NCBI GenBank assembly: GCA_946530355.1
Contig: CAMNAB010000088.1
Span: 1-12,751 of the forward strand
Direction: 5' to 3'
From: Firm-04 sp003446315
GTDB taxonomy: Bacteria; Bacillota; Clostridia; Oscillospirales; Ruminococcaceae
DNA: 12,751 bases
Part shown: one piece after another, positions 1-7,032 of the stretch
How the letters are laid out: each line of letters opens with the position of its first letter
How positions within the stretch are numbered: the first letter of the stretch is position 1
Translations under genes and position numbers: made by a program
Notes under the pieces: model-generated
Seen by the model: the letters and a program-made list of their open reading frames with translations, nothing else
Database searches by the model: none
What the model was told of the DNA's origin: nothing

Positions 1-1
1 G

Positions 2-46
2 AAGCACCGATGGATTTTTATGGGATCCATCGGTGCTTTGTTTTTT
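2..46 (+). terminator. Rho-independent terminator of a plus-strand gene left of the window
   Basis: A perfect 14-bp stem (AAGCACCGATGGAT at 2-15, complement at 25-38) with a 9-nt loop is followed on the plus strand by TTTGTTTTTT. The T-run lies on the plus-strand side, so it would stop transcripts entering from the left. It starts immediately beyond the stop codon of the minus-strand SUFU gene and could also serve that gene, but bases beyond position 1 are not visible. Confidence 0.85.
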
Positions 47-710
47 ACAGATATTGCTTTGTGCGCGCCATGTCTGTTTCCAGATGCGGATAATCTGCTT
101 TCAGACGCTCCAGCAAGACCGGTATCAGCGAGCGATCTGTCATGACTGCCTGCAATTCATTGTTTGTGATGCCGACAAGCTGCAAAAATGCAAGCTCGCC
201 GTATATGGTTTGTCTGGTCGGGATTTCGGTGTCATTCGTCACAAGCAGGGCTGTGATGAGACTTTCCGGCTTTCCGAGATTCAGCGATTGCGGCGACTGT
301 GCCGATCCGACATATTGCCCCGGCTCAAACCAGCGCTCGCTCCGGAAGGTGTATCTTGCAAGATTGCCCAGCATGTTCATCGCCCAGATGACCTGATCGG
401 GGGCTTCGTTTTTCAGCTTGACGGTCATTTCATAGCCCCATTTGCTGTATTGCTTGCCAAGCCGGTCTTCTTCGGCATAAAGCTCACTCATGCCGAAGGT
501 GACAATGTGGCTGTAGCCGTTTTCGGAACGATAGGCGCTGTAACCATCCAGAAACTCCTGCCCGCCGAATATCGCACGGCTGGTGATGACAGTGCCGAAA
601 TGGGATGGCTCCTGATCGCCGTAAACTGCCTGAAACGCCTGCTCGATCTCATCCCAGCCGGGTGCCCATTCCGAATCCTTTGCCTTTTCTTTGAATTCTT
701 CAACGGTCAT
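45..710 (-). CDS. SUFU (suppressor of fused) domain protein
   Basis: This 221-residue soluble protein matches the bacterial Suppressor-of-fused family. The N-terminal GW pair (18-19) and the Y-G-D-Q-E-P then H-F-G-T block (30-40) are family hallmarks, followed by FGMSELY (72-78), WGYEMTVKL (91-99) and FLQLVGI (175-181). No signal peptide or membrane segment is present, so it is probably cytoplasmic. The start at 710 is chosen because AAAGGAG lies 8 nt upstream (719-725); the longer frame to 782 would place its starts upstream of that site and would run into the carboxypeptidase terminator. In bacteria SUFU domains are known mostly as predicted immunity proteins of polymorphic toxin systems or as proteins of unknown role. 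No toxin gene is adjacent, so the actual function is unknown. It lies downstream of the carboxypeptidase gene, separated from it by a terminator. Confidence 0.85.
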   Translation of the reverse strand: MTVEEFKEKAKDSEWAPGWDEIEQAFQAVYGDQEPSHFGTVITSRAIFGGQEFLDGYSAYRSENGYSHIVTFGMSELYAEEDRLGKQYSKWGYEMTVKLKNEAPDQVIWAMNMLGNLARYTFRSERWFEPGQYVGSAQSPQSLNLGKPESLITALLVTNDTEIPTRQTIYGELAFLQLVGITNNELQAVMTDRSLIPVLLERLKADYPHLETDMARTKQYL

Positions 711-762
711 TTGAAATGCTCCTTTCTTCATGCCGGTGATTTGCCAATACATCATAATTGAC

Positions 763-794
763 ACAAAAGCCGGTGAACGCAATATTCACCGGCT
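763..794 (-). terminator. Terminator of the carboxypeptidase-like gene
   Basis: A 10-bp perfect stem (AGCCGGTGAA at 768-777 and its complement at 785-794) begins 8 bp beyond the stop codon of the S11 peptidase gene. Read on the minus strand it is followed by TTTTGTGT. It separates that gene from the SUFU gene. Confidence 0.8.
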
Positions 795-801
795 CATTGT
801 A

Positions 802-2190
802 TTATCGGTTCTTCTTCTGAAGATGACCTGCGCGGGCGGCTGCTCGCTTCTTGCGGTCTTCATGATAGCGGAATGCGAAGAAGACGCATGCGCCGATATA
901 TGCAAGAGAAAGCAGAAGCGCGACGACCCATGTGGAGCGCAGATATTTGGATTTGAAGAATCCGGGGATCTCGCTCAGATTGTACTTCCAGAACGAACGC
1001 TGCACGGAAGATGCCGCAACAACGTCGATTTCAGCAAGCGTTTCACCGGAGAGCTTCAAGGTCACCTTGCCCAGCTTATCGCCTGCCATGACCGGTGCAT
1101 CCACTTCTTCCGGCCATTCGCAGAGCTGCTGGATGCTCGTCAGGTTGGTGGTGTCACACCAGATGCAGGAGAAGCCTTCTGTCGGCTTGAGCAGCACGAA
1201 GTTCTCGCCGTCTGCATTGTTGACTTTGATCTCACCAAGCTGTGTATTCTCAGAGAGGATCTCCTGGAAGGTCAGGTGTTTGAATGCCCAGTCCAGAATA
1301 TTCTGTGCATCTTCCAGATGATAGAAGCGGTTGTTGCCTTCCATATCCTGAAGCGGTGCGCCCAGGCAGACAAGCAGATAATTGTTGCCGTCGCGGGAGC
1401 TCTTGCAGGCGATGCTTCTGCCGCCTTCCTGTGAGTTTCCGGTTTTGATGCCGCGGACACCGTTGAAATAGAATTCGCTGGATTCATCGACCATCAGATT
1501 GGAATGTGTCCATGTCCATTCGTCGGTTTTTTCGGCTTCTGCCGCAGAAGGCGGTGTATAGACATTCGTGCATGCGATCGTTTCAAAATGCGGCACGGAC
1601 ATGGCGTAATAAAGCAGCGTCATCATATCACGGGCGGTGGTTAGCTGACGGGCACTGTAAAGCGCAGAACCGTTTGTGAAGCGGGTGTTGCTCATGCCGA
1701 GTGCTTCCGCTTTTTCATTCATCATCTCGGCGAAGGTGTCCTGATTGCCCTTGCCGAAGTGGTCTGCAAGCATATATGCAGCTTCACAGGACGATGTCAG
1801 CATCATGGCATACAGCAGATCTTCTACTGTCAGCGTATCGCCTTCCTCAATGCCTGCATACCGCAGGTCTTCCGGATACTCGTCTTCTGTGAAGATGTCG
1901 TACATTTCTTCCTTTGCGGTGATCTTTTCTTTGGCGATATCATCGCAGTTTTCAAGCACGATGACCGCCGTCATGATCTGGGCGAGCGAGCCGGGCATTT
2001 CCTTCATGTCTGCGTTTTTTTCGTAGACGATCTCGCCGATATCGAGATTCATCAGGATCGCCGCATCACTCTGAACGGTATTGTTCGGGGTGAACAGCAT
2101 TGCCTTTGCCTTTTTGACAGGCATCTGCCCGATCATTGTCACAGCCGTTATGACAACGGCAAAGACCGTGGGAAGCAAGCGTTTGTGCAT
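802..2190 (-). CDS. D-alanyl-D-alanine carboxypeptidase-family protein (S11), catalytic motifs degenerate
   Basis: The 462-residue protein has the layout of a low-molecular-weight penicillin-binding protein. It has a signal peptide (1-30, ending A-K-A), an S11 transpeptidase-like domain (about 40-290), a C-terminal PBP5-like beta domain (about 300-400), one membrane segment (about 421-440) and a basic tail. Active enzymes of this family trim the terminal D-Ala from peptidoglycan stem peptides using SxxK, SxN and KTG motifs. Here SxxK reads S68-L-A-Q71, so the general-base Lys is Gln (codon CAG, 1978-1980). The SxN motif reads S133-S-C135. K249-T-G is intact. The nucleophile Ser is kept, but the changed residues suggest weak, altered or absent carboxypeptidase activity, perhaps only muropeptide binding. 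The start at 2190 has AGGAG 10 nt upstream. Family assignment is firm; activity is uncertain, and so no symbol is given. Confidence 0.85.
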   Translation of the reverse strand: MHKRLLPTVFAVVITAVTMIGQMPVKKAKAMLFTPNNTVQSDAAILMNLDIGEIVYEKNADMKEMPGSLAQIMTAVIVLENCDDIAKEKITAKEEMYDIFTEDEYPEDLRYAGIEEGDTLTVEDLLYAMMLTSSCEAAYMLADHFGKGNQDTFAEMMNEKAEALGMSNTRFTNGSALYSARQLTTARDMMTLLYYAMSVPHFETIACTNVYTPPSAAEAEKTDEWTWTHSNLMVDESSEFYFNGVRGIKTGNSQEGGRSIACKSSRDGNNYLLVCLGAPLQDMEGNNRFYHLEDAQNILDWAFKHLTFQEILSENTQLGEIKVNNADGENFVLLKPTEGFSCIWCDTTNLTSIQQLCEWPEEVDAPVMAGDKLGKVTLKLSGETLAEIDVVAASSVQRSFWKYNLSEIPGFFKSKYLRSTWVVALLLSLAYIGACVFFAFRYHEDRKKRAAARAGHLQKKNR

Positions 2191-2254
2191 GTTCTTTCAT
2201 CTCCTGTTTTGTTTCGTTTTTGTATTTTTCGGCACAATAGACGCGATTATTTTT

Positions 2255-2263
2255 ATTATACCA
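2255..2263 (-). promoter_or_regulatory. Extended -10 promoter for the carboxypeptidase-like gene
   Basis: On the minus strand the sequence reads TGGTATAAT, a perfect -10 with the TGn extension, 65 bp upstream of the start codon at 2190. No good -35 hexamer is found at 16-18 bp, as is usual for extended -10 promoters. It lies in AT-rich intergenic DNA. Confidence 0.6.
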
Positions 2264-2334
2264 GATAATCTGCAAAAATGGAATACCTTTTTTGAAATTT
2301 TCAAAGTTTTTTCCGATATCATGCAGAATCCGGC

Positions 2335-2369
2335 AAAAAACACAGCATTCTTATACATTTTTTGCTGTT
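2335..2369 (-). terminator. Possible second weak terminator hairpin
   Basis: On the minus strand, ACAGCA (2368-2363) and TGCTGT (2347-2342) can form a 6-bp stem with a 15-nt loop, followed directly by GTTTTTTG. It lies downstream of the stronger hairpin at 2387-2422 and could act as a back-up terminator for the large membrane-protein gene. The stem is short, so confidence is low. Confidence 0.3.
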
Positions 2370-2379
2370 TATACGCTGT

Positions 2380-2422
2380 AAACAACGGCACCGGCAGAAG
2401 CGGAAAACCGTCTGCCGGTGCC
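2380..2422 (-). terminator. Terminator of the large membrane-protein gene
   Basis: A 12-bp perfect inverted repeat (GGCACCGGCAGA at 2387-2398, complement at 2411-2422) begins 10 bp beyond the stop codon of the large membrane protein. Its 12-nt loop contains a further CGG/CCG pairing. The minus-strand sequence after the stem (CGTTGTTTA) has only a poor T-run, so termination efficiency is uncertain, but position and stem strength support the call. Confidence 0.65.
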
Positions 2423-2431
2423 TGTGTCAGA

Positions 2432-5400
2432 TTACCATGTCCATTCATCCCAGAGCCTTCCGGCTTTGTTTTTGAGCGAATCGCCGCGCTGTTTCAGCGT
2501 TTCATTGACCGCTGCAATCACGATCAGAAGCAGACCGGCAAGCAGCAGATAAACCCACCAGACTGCACCGTGTGTGATGCGGAGATGGAGATAAATTGCG
2601 GTGAGCAGCAGCGAGATGCCGCCCAGCAGGAACCATTTTTTCTGCTTGACATAAAACGAACCGATGAAAATGGCAAGTGCTGTGCCGAGCAGGGTCAGCA
2701 AGTCCGCCGGATCCTCTGTGGCGATCGCTTCCGATGTTAGCCGCAGCATCATGTAAATGCCGATGCCGAACAGGAATTTGCCGCCGGCTTCTGCACCGTA
2801 TAACTGCCGGATGACGATGCCGAAACCGATCAGCGGCAGCAGATGCAGCTTGCCTTCCAGATAAGTGTTCGATACATCAAACAGCGGCTGGATCCAGCAG
2901 GCAATCAGCAGCAGGGCGGAAACAACGGTCATCAGGTGCTTTTGTTTCGTGGTATCCCGGACTTCCGGTATGAAGTGCACGATGAATCCTGCCGTCAGGA
3001 TCGGGATAAAGAAGCCGATCCATTCCGCATTGTGGATGGGATAATACGGGGTCGTAAGATGCAAGCCGATCATTGCCAGCCACACCGGAATGATCGCACC
3101 GCTGAGCGAAAGGGAGATGGAACGGCGGTTTCCTTCATGAAGCGGCTCTGTTTCCCGCAGGACTTTGCCCAGATACGGAAGCAGTGCTTCCAGCAGACAC
3201 ATGAATATAATGACCGGGATCGCGCTCGTGCTCCTGAACAGACCCAGATGCTGCCGCACGCTTTCCAGTACCTGAAACAGCGCCAATATGCTGACAAACG
3301 GCAGGATCAGGGCGCGCGGCTTGCTGATGAGCCATGAGATCACAACATATCCGAATGTGAACAGGAAAAAGAACGTATGCAGCTCTGCACACTCGTTTGC
3401 ATGCAGGATGCTGCCGAGCGCAAATGCAGAAAGCGGAGCAAGTACGCGCGTGACACCGCAGAGCTGCGTCTTGCCGCAGAAAGAGATCATCTCTTTTGAG
3501 ATCAGCAGGACGGCAAGCATGCACACCAGCAGCGGCAGAGATCCGATCAGTGCGATCAGACTGGATGTGTTTTCGTTCATGATGCGTTCCGCCGGATCAT
3601 GAAATGCGGAATGTGCGGCAAAAAAGGCTGCTGCACTCGTAATCAGTGTGAAAAATGTGCAGGCAATGCCGGATAATACATTTTGACCGCGTTTGGCAGA
3701 AAGCAGCCACAGGATCGCTGTGATGATACTGCCGGTCAGCAGGAGCGTCAGACGGCTGTCTGTAACGGACTGAAGCGGCATGACCATTGCATAGATACAG
3801 GACGGAATGAGCAGGCATCCGGCAAGCAGTTTGCGTGCATGACCAAATTGCTGCTTCGAAAGCAGGAAGACCGCTGTGCCCGCTGCAAGTGCGCTGTAAC
3901 TCCAGAAAAGCGGCATGTTTGTGTGCAGACGTGTGATTGTTTCCACATCGCCCCAGAAAACAAAGGCTGTGCCGAGTGTGACAGCCGTCAGGACGGCTGT
4001 GAAATATTGCGATGCTTTGGATGTGCCGTGCTCCATCGTCAGCAGCCAGAACAGAACTGCGCAGACCAAGAGCAATACTGTGCCTGCGCGGCCGACCCAT
4101 ACTACCGGTTCAAGCGCGTCGATCGAATCCCATACGGCACAGATCGCGCTGAGCGTCACGCAGGCAATATCGCCCGCGCCGGTGCGATACCGCTTGGTGA
4201 AATACAGAACCCCAAGACAGATCAGCGCCAGAATTCCTGTCAGCAGCATTGCGTATGATGCCGGATGACACAGTGTGCCGACCGATATACAGAGCGCAAG
4301 CGCTTGTGCCGTCACAAGCCATTTGATCGTAATAGGAGGTGTTTTGCCGGAAAACATCACTGTGACTGCCAGAAGCACTGCGGCTGCGATCAGATGATAC
4401 ACATGCAAGTCCGACATTCCGGCTGCCATGAACTGAAATGCAGCATTGAGCCCCGTGAATCCATATGCGGCGAAGAAGCTGCCCTTTTTCATATGATCCG
4501 GAATGCACTTGCATGCAAGCATCGCATACCAGATCAGTGCACATATAATGCAGATCAGGGCGCGGTATGCATACGGGACTATGTGATGATAGGGGAGTGT
4601 GCTGATCTCGCACAGCGGAGACAACAGCTTGGAAAAACCGATCGCGCCAAGCACGGAGATCGGGAGTGCACTCCAATCCCGGAGCCATTCCGTGACCGGC
4701 GGTGCACAGAAGGCTGCCATGGAAAGAAATACGGCAACTGCAAGAATGACAGAACCCTGCGCGGTCTGGGATAACAGCATGCAGCCTGCCGTCAGAGATG
4801 CCATAATGAACGAATAGCGGAAAGCGATCTTAGCATAGCTTTCGGAGAGCTTTTCACGCAGCAGCCAGCATCCGAATGTCAGCAGAACGGCAAATAATCC
4901 GATGATGCATAAAAAACAGGTCAGGCCGGTGCTCCAGCGCGTGTCTTTGCCGCAGTCATCGCTTGCGGCTTTCCCCATAGCGATCGCAAATGACCAGACA
5001 CTGAGCGATAAACCGCTGAGCCCTGCGATCAGCCAGCCCTTTTCCCGGAACATCTTCAATGCAATGCATGCGATCACCGTAAATGCGGCAAATGACAGCG
5101 ATGCCAGTGCAAACGGATTCTCCATAGATAACCCGTTGCCGAGCAAATGAAAGAATCCTGCTGCCCAGACAGAGATCGGCAGGAAGACGGCACCCAGTGT
5201 GAAAAATGCCGTTCCGGTGCGTTCCAGTGACCATACTTTCCGTGCGAGTGCGGATGTGCCGAAGAACAATGCACTGCCGCCCATCAGGATCAGCAGCTTG
5301 CCGGGATCACGCATTACGCCCCATGCAGAGCGCACAAAGATCAGGGCGGCTGCAATAATCAGGAATACGCCCACACCAAGCAGCGCAGAGATCGGAGAGA

Positions 5401-5806
5401 ACGGCTGCGATTGCTTCGGCGGCGAATAGACAGGCTGCGGATAGACCGGCTGCGGTGCCTGCGGAACCGGCATTTCCTGCGGACGCTGCAATGCAGGCTG
5501 TATCGTTTCTGCAACCGCAGAAGATACGGCTTGTGCATCCTGCGGGGATTCGGATACCGTCAGGGCAGGCTGTGCAGATGCTGCTTCCGGTTCTGCCGGT
5601 TGGCTCGCAGTAACATATTGCGGCGGTGCGATCTGCGGCGGCGTTTTCAGTCCGGCAGCATGCAGTTCAATGTTGTCGATCCGCTTTTGCTGAAACAAAT
5701 GCATAATCAGCATTTCCTGCTTTTTGCATTGCTTTGTGTTGCGCAGCAGTAAAAATCCAAGGATAAACGGGGAAAGATCCCATAATATATGTATTGCCGA
5801 CGGCAT
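2432..5806 (-). CDS. Very large polytopic membrane protein with a cytoplasmic-type Pro/Gln-rich linker
   Basis: This protein has 1124 residues. An N-terminal hydrophobic segment (about 4-21) is followed by a basic stretch. A Pro/Gln/Ala-rich linker (about 55-135) comes next, with near-repeats of the type QPVYPQPVYSPP. About 34 further hydrophobic segments with very short loops then run to the C-terminus, ending in a charged tail. No transport signature, ATP-binding motif or enzymatic motif is visible. The organisation (flexible Pro-rich N-terminus, then an unbroken run of helices beginning LLGVGVFLIIAAALIFV) resembles uncharacterised actinobacterial/clostridial membrane proteins often labelled DUF2157 or SCO7613-C-terminal type; this is recalled resemblance, not a search result. 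The start at 5806 is supported by AGGAGG 8 nt upstream (5815-5820); the open frame extends to 5923 but would overlap the promoter. The gene appears monocistronic, with its own promoter and terminator. Function is unknown. Confidence 0.8.
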   Translation of the reverse strand: MPSAIHILWDLSPFILGFLLLRNTKQCKKQEMLIMHLFQQKRIDNIELHAAGLKTPPQIAPPQYVTASQPAEPEAASAQPALTVSESPQDAQAVSSAVAETIQPALQRPQEMPVPQAPQPVYPQPVYSPPKQSQPFSPISALLGVGVFLIIAAALIFVRSAWGVMRDPGKLLILMGGSALFFGTSALARKVWSLERTGTAFFTLGAVFLPISVWAAGFFHLLGNGLSMENPFALASLSFAAFTVIACIALKMFREKGWLIAGLSGLSLSVWSFAIAMGKAASDDCGKDTRWSTGLTCFLCIIGLFAVLLTFGCWLLREKLSESYAKIAFRYSFIMASLTAGCMLLSQTAQGSVILAVAVFLSMAAFCAPPVTEWLRDWSALPISVLGAIGFSKLLSPLCEISTLPYHHIVPYAYRALICIICALIWYAMLACKCIPDHMKKGSFFAAYGFTGLNAAFQFMAAGMSDLHVYHLIAAAVLLAVTVMFSGKTPPITIKWLVTAQALALCISVGTLCHPASYAMLLTGILALICLGVLYFTKRYRTGAGDIACVTLSAICAVWDSIDALEPVVWVGRAGTVLLLVCAVLFWLLTMEHGTSKASQYFTAVLTAVTLGTAFVFWGDVETITRLHTNMPLFWSYSALAAGTAVFLLSKQQFGHARKLLAGCLLIPSCIYAMVMPLQSVTDSRLTLLLTGSIITAILWLLSAKRGQNVLSGIACTFFTLITSAAAFFAAHSAFHDPAERIMNENTSSLIALIGSLPLLVCMLAVLLISKEMISFCGKTQLCGVTRVLAPLSAFALGSILHANECAELHTFFFLFTFGYVVISWLISKPRALILPFVSILALFQVLESVRQHLGLFRSTSAIPVIIFMCLLEALLPYLGKVLRETEPLHEGNRRSISLSLSGAIIPVWLAMIGLHLTTPYYPIHNAEWIGFFIPILTAGFIVHFIPEVRDTTKQKHLMTVVSALLLIACWIQPLFDVSNTYLEGKLHLLPLIGFGIVIRQLYGAEAGGKFLFGIGIYMMLRLTSEAIATEDPADLLTLLGTALAIFIGSFYVKQKKWFLLGGISLLLTAIYLHLRITHGAVWWVYLLLAGLLLIVIAAVNETLKQRGDSLKNKAGRLWDEWTW

Positions 5807-5866
5807 ATTCAGCACCTCCTGCAAATGGATCAGAGCGTGTTTGCTATTGCTAATTATTATAATTGT

Positions 5867-5895
5867 ATTATAGCACACAGTGTGCTGAACCGCAA
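5867..5895 (-). promoter_or_regulatory. Sigma-A promoter of the large membrane-protein gene
   Basis: On the minus strand the sequence reads TTGCGG (5895-5890), 17 bp, TATAAT (5872-5867), with TGC before the -10 giving the TGn extension. It lies about 60 bp upstream of the start at 5806. A second TATAAT at 5861-5856 overlaps the likely transcript start region and may be incidental. Confidence 0.7.
5872..5886. promoter_or_regulatory. Perfect palindrome between -35 and -10: candidate operator
   Basis: AGCACAC-A-GTGTGCT is a perfect 7+1+7 inverted repeat that almost fills the spacer of the promoter of the large membrane-protein gene and overlaps the first base of its -10. A dimeric repressor bound here would block RNA polymerase. 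No regulator gene is adjacent, so the binding protein is unknown. Confidence 0.5.
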
Positions 5896-5911
5896 GACGT
5901 ATCCGGAATCT

Positions 5912-5959
5912 TAATAAAAACATAAGAAATCAGCCTGAACGTGTTTGTCCAGGCTGATT
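5912..5959 (-). terminator. Terminator of the spo0A-flavin reductase-SUKH transcript
   Basis: A 10-bp perfect stem (AATCAGCCTG at 5928-5937, complement at 5950-5959, loop 12 nt) lies 17 bp beyond the stop codon of the SUKH gene. On the minus strand it is followed by TTCTTATGTTTTTATT, a T-rich tract. Confidence 0.8.
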
Positions 5960-5975
5960 GCGGTCAGATGACGGA

Positions 5976-6476
5976 TCACTCGTCTGCGTTGTCGGCGGCT
6001 TCCTGCATATTGGCTGTGAATTCCGCAAAGCTGTCTGCCAGTTTATTGGCATAACGCACCACATTTTCATAATTGAACGGCACATAATGCACCGTATCAT
6101 TCTCATAATACCAGATGTCATCTTCGCCGTTCATGGATTCGTGCGAGACAAGATAAACCGGAAAATCCGGATCGTTCATATCAAAGCAAACGCTGTCACC
6201 CTCAAAGGCGGATGCAAATGTGAAGAATCCCAGCGGAAGCAGATTGGCACCGGGGATATATTCGGTGTTTTCATCTGCGATTCTGTCAATGCCGTAAAAT
6301 ATGATGGCATCACATTCCGTTTCCTCTGCCGGGATCTCCTCGGAATATGCTTCCCAAAACATGGCGGGCAGTCTGCCGCCGGAGAGGGTTTGCAGCGTTT
6401 GCAGCTCGCTTTCCGTTGGCTTTCGGAATGTGCTTCCCTCAATGGTGTGCAGGAAATGCAGAAATTCGTTTTTCAT
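5976..6476 (-). CDS. SMI1/KNR4 (SUKH) family protein
   Basis: This 166-residue acidic, soluble protein has the SUKH-fold pattern. A helix-rich start leads to PTESELQTLQ (20-29) and LPAMFWEAYSE (36-46). A conserved strand block follows, with G-x-x-LLPLGFFTFA (76-88), EGDSVCFDM (92-100) and PVYLVSHE (106-113). SUKH proteins are widespread in bacteria and include predicted immunity proteins against contact-dependent and polymorphic toxins; eukaryotic Smi1/Knr4 acts in cell-wall signalling. The start at 6476 is chosen because AAGGAG sits 6 nt upstream (6483-6488); the in-frame ATG at 6494 lies upstream of that ribosome binding site. It begins 14 nt after the flavin-reductase stop codon, so it is very probably co-transcribed with it and with spo0A. 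A terminator follows. No toxin partner is visible and the specific role is unknown. Confidence 0.8.
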   Translation of the reverse strand: MKNEFLHFLHTIEGSTFRKPTESELQTLQTLSGGRLPAMFWEAYSEEIPAEETECDAIIFYGIDRIADENTEYIPGANLLPLGFFTFASAFEGDSVCFDMNDPDFPVYLVSHESMNGEDDIWYYENDTVHYVPFNYENVVRYANKLADSFAEFTANMQEAADNADE

Positions 6477-6490
6477 GATATGCTCCTTGT

Positions 6491-6997
6491 TCATTCTGCA
6501 ATATAGCAGGCTGTGATCTCGCCGATATACATTTTGTGGGCATCACCGTCTGCATAGAAGCTGTTCCGGATATCTGCCGGCAATGCATTCGGATCTATAT
6601 CCGATGCGAATTTCTTCTTGCAGACCAGCACGGCTTTGGCTTCGCTGAATGTCACGCCGCCGTCGATCGTGACCGGATGCAGACCGGTCTCTGCTGCTTT
6701 GTCGCAGTCTCTGCCGGAGTGTGCGCCGCAGAATGCAAGGGCTTTGCGCTGTTCTTCTCCGAAAAATGTCACGGTGAATGTATCCTGCTGCTCCATGAAT
6801 CCGAATGTGTGGCGGGAATGCCGGACATAGCAGGTGAGTGCGGGCTTGTTCCACATCACGCCGACAGCGCCCCATGAACAGGTCATGGTGTTCCAGCCGT
6901 CTGCTTCATTGCCGGCGGTCAGCAGCAGCCACTGTTTGCCGATCGCTTCAAACGGGTTTGCAGTCCATTCTTCGGGATTGATTTTTTTGAGAGCCAT
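6491..6997 (-). CDS. Flavin reductase-like (FMN-binding split barrel) protein
   Basis: This 168-residue protein belongs to the flavin reductase-like, FMN-binding split-barrel family. Characteristic segments are NTMTCSWGAVGVMWNKP (36-52), which contributes to the FMN pocket, then the CYVRHSRHTFGFMEQ block (56-70), FTVTFFGEEQRKAL (74-87), and the C-terminal dimer strand HKMYIGEITACYI (154-166). Clostridial members bind flavin and may reduce small substrates or donate reduced FMN; the substrate cannot be told from sequence. The start at 6997 has GGAGG 8 nt upstream; the frame is open further upstream only because it overlaps the spo0A 3' end in another frame. It lies 35 bp downstream of spo0A with no terminator between, and 14 bp upstream of the SUKH gene, so the three form a probable operon. 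Confidence 0.85.
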   Translation of the reverse strand: MALKKINPEEWTANPFEAIGKQWLLLTAGNEADGWNTMTCSWGAVGVMWNKPALTCYVRHSRHTFGFMEQQDTFTVTFFGEEQRKALAFCGAHSGRDCDKAAETGLHPVTIDGGVTFSEAKAVLVCKKKFASDIDPNALPADIRNSFYADGDAHKMYIGEITACYIAE

Positions 6998-7032
6998 TGT
7001 TTTTTCCTCCGTTTTTTTGATGTTTTGGGAGA

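Noticed and set aside
1759..2740. Long plus-strand frames opposite the carboxypeptidase and membrane-protein genes
   Set aside because: They are rich in Cys, His and Arg, cross gene boundaries and have no domain resemblance: complement-strand shadows of real genes.
5807..5923. Extension of the large membrane-protein frame by 39 residues
   Set aside because: It overlaps the TATAAT promoter and the palindrome, and the ribosome binding site AGGAGG points to the start at 5806.
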